Below, in pieces: positions 57,663 through 64,000 of a DNA stretch of 64,000 nucleotides. Origin of the DNA: Orobanche coerulescens (lineage: Eukaryota; Streptophyta; Magnoliopsida; Lamiales; Orobanchaceae); the NCBI GenBank assembly GCA_033398695.1, contig CM065814.1, positions 14,938,358 to 15,002,357 on the forward strand, given 5' to 3'. Within the stretch, counting starts at the first letter, position 1. Every line of letters starts with the position of its first letter. The notes beneath the pieces were generated by a model, which ran no database searches, was not told the origin of the DNA, and saw only the letters and a program-made list of their open reading frames with translations. The translations under genes and the position numbers were made by a program.

Positions 57663-60080
57663 TGTAACACCCCGATCTAGGCGGATATTACGGTCTGTAG
57701 ATCCGACCCAGGACCCACCGGGCGAATGAAATTGAATGAATTACGGGGTAAATGTAGTACCGAACCACATTACGAAAATAATTACTCCGATGAGGAGTTT
57801 AAGTACAACACACCAGACAATACAGAATACTAGTGTATTTTATATGAAGATAAAATACACAACCTTTGAAATAAACGGAGTATCGAATGAAAATGCGGCG
57901 GAAAATAAATGACAATAATATGAATAATCGAAAAGAACGGGGCCCCTACTAGTATCATTGGGACCACTCGCCGTCAACATGTTATTCGTGCTTTTGCCTT
58001 GCCATGACACGAAAAACAAAATCCGGTAAATCGATTCTACGAACAACAATCCTCAAGGGTTGAAAATACACAATCATGATATATACGAAATTATGAATTA
58101 TTACATTTGAAACATACGCAATCAAACATGCTATATGAATCAACTATCGATGCGGCTCAAAGGAATGGCACCACACTACGCCCGGGATGGAAATGTGTCA
58201 GTGCACAAGCCACCAACGATCAATACACGCGTGGTCTTGTACCTGTCGGTCTCACGAGACACATTGACTCGTGTGCACGCGATCGATGTGAGGCCAACAA
58301 CCAACACACGACCATAATGTGCCCGACATGAAAATCCTACACATACCAACCAGACGCCAATATGACCGAATGCCACAATATGACAAAAGTGACAACGAAA
58401 ATGAATAATGACTCACCAAGATTAAATGATGGTGAAATGAATGATAGCTCAATGAAATAATCGGGCGTCGTTCCTTATGGTGAGGTGATTAATTGACAAT
58501 GACAAGTTTTGATACGGTTAATCTGATGATGAATGAGTTACGATTATGAATGAACAACAACACAAGGAATGAATATCCTTTTAGCAGAGTAAGAATTAAC
58601 TTACACAATACCGATGAAGAATGTCAGTCCACGAACAACGTCATAACCAAGATACCGATCGCTCGAACAACAATGAATAAAAATAATTACCAACAATCGT
58701 AAAATACACGCAACAAGTAACAAAACACGACTAACCCAACTGAAAAACACGATAATCAAACTCATAAGGCATTCCAACGAATACATAACCAACCACACAA
58801 CTTCGGAATTATCGATTAGAATATGTCGAAAACCAAACCAAAATGAGTATTTCGAACTAACAAAACACTTCAATGACATCAATAATCCATTAGGAATCCA
58901 TAATTCATGGTTACAACAACATCAATCGGAAAATCCCCAATTAACCAAAGTCAACCCCAAGGATTCTTGAAATAATTAGAAAATAACCATTAAATCCGTA
59001 GGAATATATTTATCGAGGTAGATAATCCATATCTAACATATTCCAATGATAATCCAAGATTACGAAGAAATCGGAAGGAAAACCCGAAAATCGAAATTCT
59101 AGATCCAGAATTTAATACCTTTGATTCGATGTTAAGGAGATGATGAAGTGATGATAATCGACTCAAAGCCTTGAAAATGATGATTGATGATAAAAGCTCG
59201 AAGAGAACTCTCCAAAATCGCCCAAATCGCCAAGAACCGGCGAGTATGAGAAATAGATGACAAATGGCGAAATCCGGCTAAAGCGTCGATTTATAGCGAT
59301 CCAGGTTAGCGTGCGCTAGCCGCGTGCGTAGCGTGCGCTAACGAGTAGTTTGGGTAATCCGGTATCACTGTCCGAACACGGTAGCGCGCTACGTACCTTT
59401 TGTAGCGTGCGCTATGGCCATATCATTAGCGTGCGTTAATACTCATAGTTAGCGTGCGCTAACGAATTATTTGATGCCCGACCGGAATCCGAAACTATCG
59501 GTCCTGCGATCGACCTCGATAGCGTGCGCTACGACGAACAAGTAGCGTGCGCTACAATACCGCTGCGTACGCTAAACACCACTCTAGCGTGCGCTATGAA
59601 TAAATTCAATTGATCCGGTAGTCACCGGATTCAACACGATCCGACCTTAGCGCGCTACACCAAATATTAGCGTGCGCTACTATAACCCACTAGCGCGCTA
59701 CTTACCATTCGTAGCGTGCGTTATAACTCACTGCGGTCCGGTACCTTACGGGTGCGGCGAGTAAAGCTTAGCGTGCGCTAATGCTGAGTGGTGGCGTGCG
59801 CTACCTGTACTCAATTAGCGTACGCTACAGAGAGTACGTAGCGTGCGCTACTCCTCACGCACAACCCACAATGAAAATGACGATGATGATAAACACGGCA
59901 CGAAACTCCAATCCGATTAGTGATGAATGACGATTGATATACGATACAATTACTCTGAATGATGAATACCATGACTGAATCTGAGTGACAATTGATTAAT
60001 AATGAGTGAAAATTACTGAGTATCAATTACTGAATGATAAATACTGAATGATAATTACTGAATTACAACCGGGTATTACA
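57663..60080 (-). repeat. Tekay-3 5' LTR
   Basis: 2418 bp, matching 50945-53399 with many small clustered differences. Confidence 0.92.
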
Positions 60081-61100
60081 TTTGGTTTGTAGGAAAGGAA
60101 TGGAATTAGAGGGAATTGGAATGGTCGATTCCATTGACTAGATTCCATTATTGTGTTTGGTTCATATTCACAAAAGGAATGGAATCATCAAAAGGAATTG
60201 AAATCCCATATTCATTTGATCTTCCATTCCATCGTCACCCCCTAGGATTTGAATTCCATTCTTTACAAAAGATAATATTGGACATTATAACCCTACTCAT
60301 CTCTTTCAACCCCCCACAGCCGTCTACTTCGTCCTCTCCATCTCTCCTTCGATCCGACGACTACTCTTCTTAGGTCGACGACTGCTCTTCTCAGACCGAC
60401 GGTTGCTCTTCTCAGGCCGACGATTGCTCTGAGGTAATAGTTTTTTTTTTGCACAATTTTCTTAAACGATGCTCGAATATTTTTTGATTTTACGCTGATT
60501 CGAACGGATTTTGGTATATGTTTTGTACAATCTTCTTAAAACGATACTCTGCTCTCTTGTTCTTGTTTTTCATGCTCTAAATTTTCATGCTCTGATTATT
60601 CTTAACACGCAGCTAATTCGATTCTTTTTTTGTTTCTACACAATCAAGTTATTCATGTTCATGTTCTTCATGCTCTGATTTTGATAGGGTTCATGTTCTT
60701 GTTTTTGATTTTAAATTTGGTACGTGCTCTGAACATGGTTTTTGATTATGCTCTTTGATGCTCTTGCTCTAATTTTGTTAGTGCACCATAAAAACAATGA
60801 CTGACATGGTTCAATTTAATCTGATTATGCTTTTGTTCTCTATTCTTTTCTGATGTGTTTGTGGTTCTTGTGTATGTTGAAACAGGGAATGACCCGACTT
60901 AGTTTAACGACACACAGACGTAGGCTTATAAGATGGTTCTGGAACCAAGCTACGATTGCTATTGTTTGGCATGTCTCTACAATTTTGAAATTAATAGCCA
61001 ACTATCAAAGGAATAACCCACATATTCATACTCTTTGACAAGTGTGGATTGATATTCAATATTACATAGGTTTGCGTATGAAAGTGACACTTTATGTATA
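60081..61100 (+). other. Array unit head 2 (after Tekay-3)
   Basis: Same organisation as 48096-49060, including the small basic ORF (60853-61038; THRRRLIRWFWNQATIAIVW). Only the first bases of the head are left of Tekay-3. Confidence 0.45.
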
Positions 61101-61159
61101 TCACAACTTAGTATGAAAGTGAGGTTTGCATATGAAAGTGACACTTTATGTATATCACA

Positions 61160-61985
61160 ACTTAGTATGAAAGTGTGGATTTATGCTGCCTAAGCTGGTG
61201 TTCTATTCGATCACTTAGATGATCCACTATATGTCAACGCTATTATCCTTGAGTTTACATTTATGTTATATCCAAAGCTTATGTTTATATGTATTTTTTG
61301 GTTTAACTAAGTCCCTCCTCGTTCTCCAGGTAAAGCATTTGATGATTACATTATTCTGATGTCTAGACCACCCACAAATGTGGAACCTTTTCTTCAAGAA
61401 GAAGAAGTTAGAGTTAGTACTGAATTCGAAGAAATGGTGGAGCCATTTCTGAAGAAGTGTGGTCGAGTAGCCTTGGGAATGGTGCTGGATTGCAAAAGAC
61501 TCGACTTGGCTGAAGATATAATCACTAAAAGTGATGACGTTGAAGGAGTGATTGCATGTTGTATGAATATGCGTCGTTTTTATGAAAACGAATATAGACG
61601 TGAGGTAAGACACAATACCCCATTAGTATATTTCTTGTAAGAGGTCTTTTCTTCTTATTTGTTATTGCATCTTATTTTTGTAATCAATTGACAGACATTC
61701 TTATGGTTTCAATCAGGTGCAGATTCTTGTCGCCGACGTAAGTCAAATGTGTCAAGATGTTGATTACTACAACATTTGCCAGACTCATATGTTATTGGAT
61801 GATCCAGTAAGTGTGCCAAGCATTTTAATACATCTGTTGGGCTCAGATAACATCGAGGATATGTTAAAAGCATTTCAAATAGCATTCCATCTATACAACA
61901 ATGACAACCATTAGTTTCTCCATAAAGTGGTTAATTTGATCAACGAGAGCCCCCCTGAACTGTTGTCCCTAGGGCAGTGCCAGAT
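61160..61985 (+). pseudogene. RPN2: RPN2 fragment, plus copy 2
   Basis: Exon a carries a stop (GCC TAA GCT at about 61190). Exon b (61331-61604) is open (EEEVRVSTEFEEMVEPFLKK). Exon c starts at about 61717 (LVADVSQMCQDVDYYNICQT) and stops after NDNH. Confidence 0.8.
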
Positions 61986-62097
61986 TTTGTCAGTATTCTT
62001 TCTAGGGAGAAACCAATAAGCTTGTCGCTAAATTTCATGCACTGTAATAACAGGTGAGATTGCTCTATTTTTCTCGATCCAATATTTTTTCTCCATA

Positions 62098-62945
62098 CGA
62101 TCTGGCACTGTCCTAGGGACAACAGTTCGGAGGGCTCTCGTTGATCAAATTAACAAGTTTATGGAGAAACTGATGGTTGTCATTGTCGTATAGATCGAAT
62201 GCTATTTGAAATGCTTTTAGCATATCCTCGGTGTCATCTGAGCCCAGCAGATGAATCAAAATGCTTGCCACACTTCCTGGATCATCCAGTAACATATGAG
62301 TCTGGCAAATGTTGTACTAATCAACATCTTGACACATTTGACTTACGTCGACGATAAGAAACAGCACCTGATTGAAACCATAAGAATGTCTGTCAATTGA
62401 TTTACAGAAATAAGTTGCAAGAACAAATAAGAAGAAAAGACTTCTCACAAGAAATATACTAATGGGGTAGTGTGTCTTACCTCACGTCAATATTCGTTTT
62501 CATAAAAACGACGCATATTCATACAACATGCAATCGCTCCTTCAACGTCATCAATTTAAGTGATTATATCTTCAGCCAAGTCGAGTCTTTTGCAATCCAG
62601 CACCATTCCCAAGGCTTCTCGACCACACTTCTTCATAAATGACTCCACAATTTGTTCCAATTCAGGACTAACTCTAACTTCTTCTTCTTCTTGAAGAAAA
62701 TGATCCACATTTGTGGATGGTTTAGACATTAGAATAATGTAATCATCAAATGCTCTACCTGGAGAACGAGGAGGAAATTAATTAAAACAAAAAATACATA
62801 TAAACATAAGCTTTGGATATAACATAAATGTAAACTCATGGATAATAGCATTGACATATAGTGGATCATCTGAGTGATCAAATAGAACACCAGTTTGGGC
62901 AGCATAAATCAATGCATTGTCAAGGTTGCCTGTACAATAAGAGAC
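62098..62945 (-). pseudogene. RPN2: RPN2 fragment, minus copy 3
   Basis: The three exons are readable in the opposite sense, about 112 bp from plus copy 2. Exon b has a stop where TATTGACGTGAG replaces the usual TATAGACGTGAG. Exon c has one near 62318 (TAGTAC). Confidence 0.78.
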
Positions 62946-63017
62946 CTGCAAAGATAAATGTTAAGAGCTGTAGGAGATGACTTTGTTTCAGTGCTCTTCT
63001 TTTAGTTCTGTTATTCA

Positions 63018-64000
63018 AGGGGCATTTGGTTTGTAGGAAAGGGAATTGGGGGGAATTGGAATGGTCAATTCCATTGACTAGATTCCATTATTGTGTTTGG
63101 TTCATATTCACAAAAGGAATGGAATCATTAAAAGGAATTGAAATCCCGTATTCACTTGATCTTCCATTCCATCGTCACCCCCTAGATTTTAATTCTATAC
63201 ATTACAAAAGATAATATTGGACATTATAACCCTACTCATCTCTTTCAACCCCCCACAGCCGTCTACTTCGTCCTCTCCATCTCTCCTTCGATCCAACGAC
63301 TACTCTTCTCAGGCCGACGACTGCTCTTCTCAGGCCGACGATTGCTCTGAGGTTATAGTTTTTTTTCTGCACAATTTTCTTAAACGATGCTCGGATATTT
63401 CTTGATTCTACGCTGATTCGAACGAATTTTGGTATCTGTTTTGTGCAATATTCTTAAAGCAATATTCTGCTCTCTTGTTCTTGTTTTTCATGCTCTAAAT
63501 TTTCATGCTCTAATTATTCTTAACTCGCAGCTAATTCGATTCTTCTTTTGTTTCTGCACAATCAAGTTATTCATGTTCATGTTCTTCATGCGCTGATTTT
63601 GATAGGGTTCATGTTCTTGTTTATGATTCTAAATTTGGTACGTGCTCTGAACACGGTTTTTTATTATGCTCTTTGATGCTCTTGCTCTAATTTTGTTAGT
63701 GCACCATAAAAACAATGACTGATAGGGTTCAATTTAATCTGATTATGCTTTTGTTCTCTGTTCTTTTCTGATGTGTTTGTGGTTCTTGTGTATGTTGAAA
63801 CAGAGAATGACCCAACTTAGTTTAACGACACACAGACGTAGGCTTATAAGATGGTTCTGGAACCAAGCTACAATTGCTATTATTTGGCATGTCTCTACAG
63901 TTTTGAAATTAATAGCCAACTATCAAAGGAATAACCCACATATTCAATACTCTTTGACAAGTGTCGATTGATATTCAATATTGCATAGGTTTGCGTATGA
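63018..64000 (+). other. Array unit head 3, cut by window end
   Basis: Repeats the head sequence and its basic ORF (63771-63971). The RPN2 part would lie beyond the window. Confidence 0.45.

Larger units (their letters stand above)
50945..60080 (-). mobile_element. Tekay-3: degenerate chromovirus-like element
   Basis: The LTRs are 50945-53399 (2455 bp) and 57663-60080 (2418 bp), with termini TGTAACACCCC and GGTATTACA. The TSD TTTGG lies at 50940-50944 and 60081-60085. A minus-strand PBS (TGGTATCGGAGC) is at 57647-57658. The internal region keeps gag and RT remnants only and is swollen by minisatellites. Without it the array unit head reads through cleanly. Confidence 0.9.
47068..64000. mobile_element. 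Tandem array of about 2.9-kb units with inverted RPN2 fragments
   Basis: Heads starting GGGG-GTTTGGTTTGTAGG occur near 48096, 50935/60081 and 63018. Subtracting the 9.1-kb insertion gives periods of about 2.84 and 2.94 kb. Each unit has a head with a small basic ORF, a plus-strand RPN2 fragment, a loop of about 0.1 kb and a minus-strand RPN2 fragment. The left edge cuts copia-B. The right end is beyond the window. The element class is unresolved: the terminus and head gene are reminiscent of PIF/Harbinger, and I see no Helitron CTRR end. Confidence 0.7.

Noticed and set aside
47068..64000. RPN2 array as a Helitron
   Set aside because: No TC start, no CTRR end with adjacent hairpin, and no Rep/helicase sequence seen.

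Overview
This window is flowering-plant (probably eudicot) DNA made almost entirely of nested transposable elements. I found no intact host gene, tRNA, rRNA or CRISPR array. The evidence is Ty3/gypsy elements of Athila type (PBS TGGCGCCGTTGCCGGGGA) and chromodomain Tekay/Del type (PBS TGGTATCRGAGC), degenerate Ty1/copia elements, and fragments of two plant genes: a LOG-type cytokinin-activating enzyme and the proteasome subunit RPN2. The species cannot be named from the sequence. Coordinates, repeat pairs and target-site duplications (TSDs) were read by eye.

Left block, 1-33330. A minus-strand copia element (copia-A; surviving LTR 32546-33330) is the host layer. A separate LTR-like segment (1-1306) abuts its RNase H end. 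An Athila-type element (1430-28834, TSD ATATC at 1425-1429 and 28835-28839) splits its RNase H. The Athila element is minus-strand. It has gag, protease and an intact 428-aa 'putative plant transposon protein' ORF, but no recognisable reverse transcriptase, RNase H or integrase. Two elements lie inside it. Tekay-1 (5905-17327, TSD CCTGG) has the unusual order LTR, internal, LTR, partial internal, partial LTR. A cargo element (22146-28661, TSD CGCGG) sits in the Athila LTR. It has no gag or pol but carries a zinc-finger ORF resembling the cysteine-rich nucleic-acid-binding protein of carlaviruses, an intronless LOG-like gene with one frameshift, three copies of a structured hairpin and two identical polypurine tracts. 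It is the strongest candidate for an undescribed system.

Middle block, 33331-47067. After about 1.1 kb of unassigned DNA comes a plus-strand copia element (copia-B, 34462 onward) with an E-box-like array in its LTR. It is split in its protease/pre-integrase region by a large non-coding LTR element (37083-46873, TSD CTAGT) whose LTRs are related to those of Tekay-1.

Right block, 47068-64000. This is a tandem array of about 2.9-kb units. Each unit has a transposon-like head (start GGGGCGTTTGGTTTG, small basic ORF) and intron-bearing RPN2 fragments in both orientations, forming roughly 0.8-kb inverted repeats with loops of about 0.1 kb. A degenerate Tekay-type element (50945-60080, TSD TTTGG) interrupts it.

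Across families, the LTRs carry family-specific arrays of short palindromes (TAGCGTGCGCTA, GCCGCGGC, TTACGGCCGTAA, CAGCTG) just upstream of the TATA box, which suggests convergent enhancer architecture.
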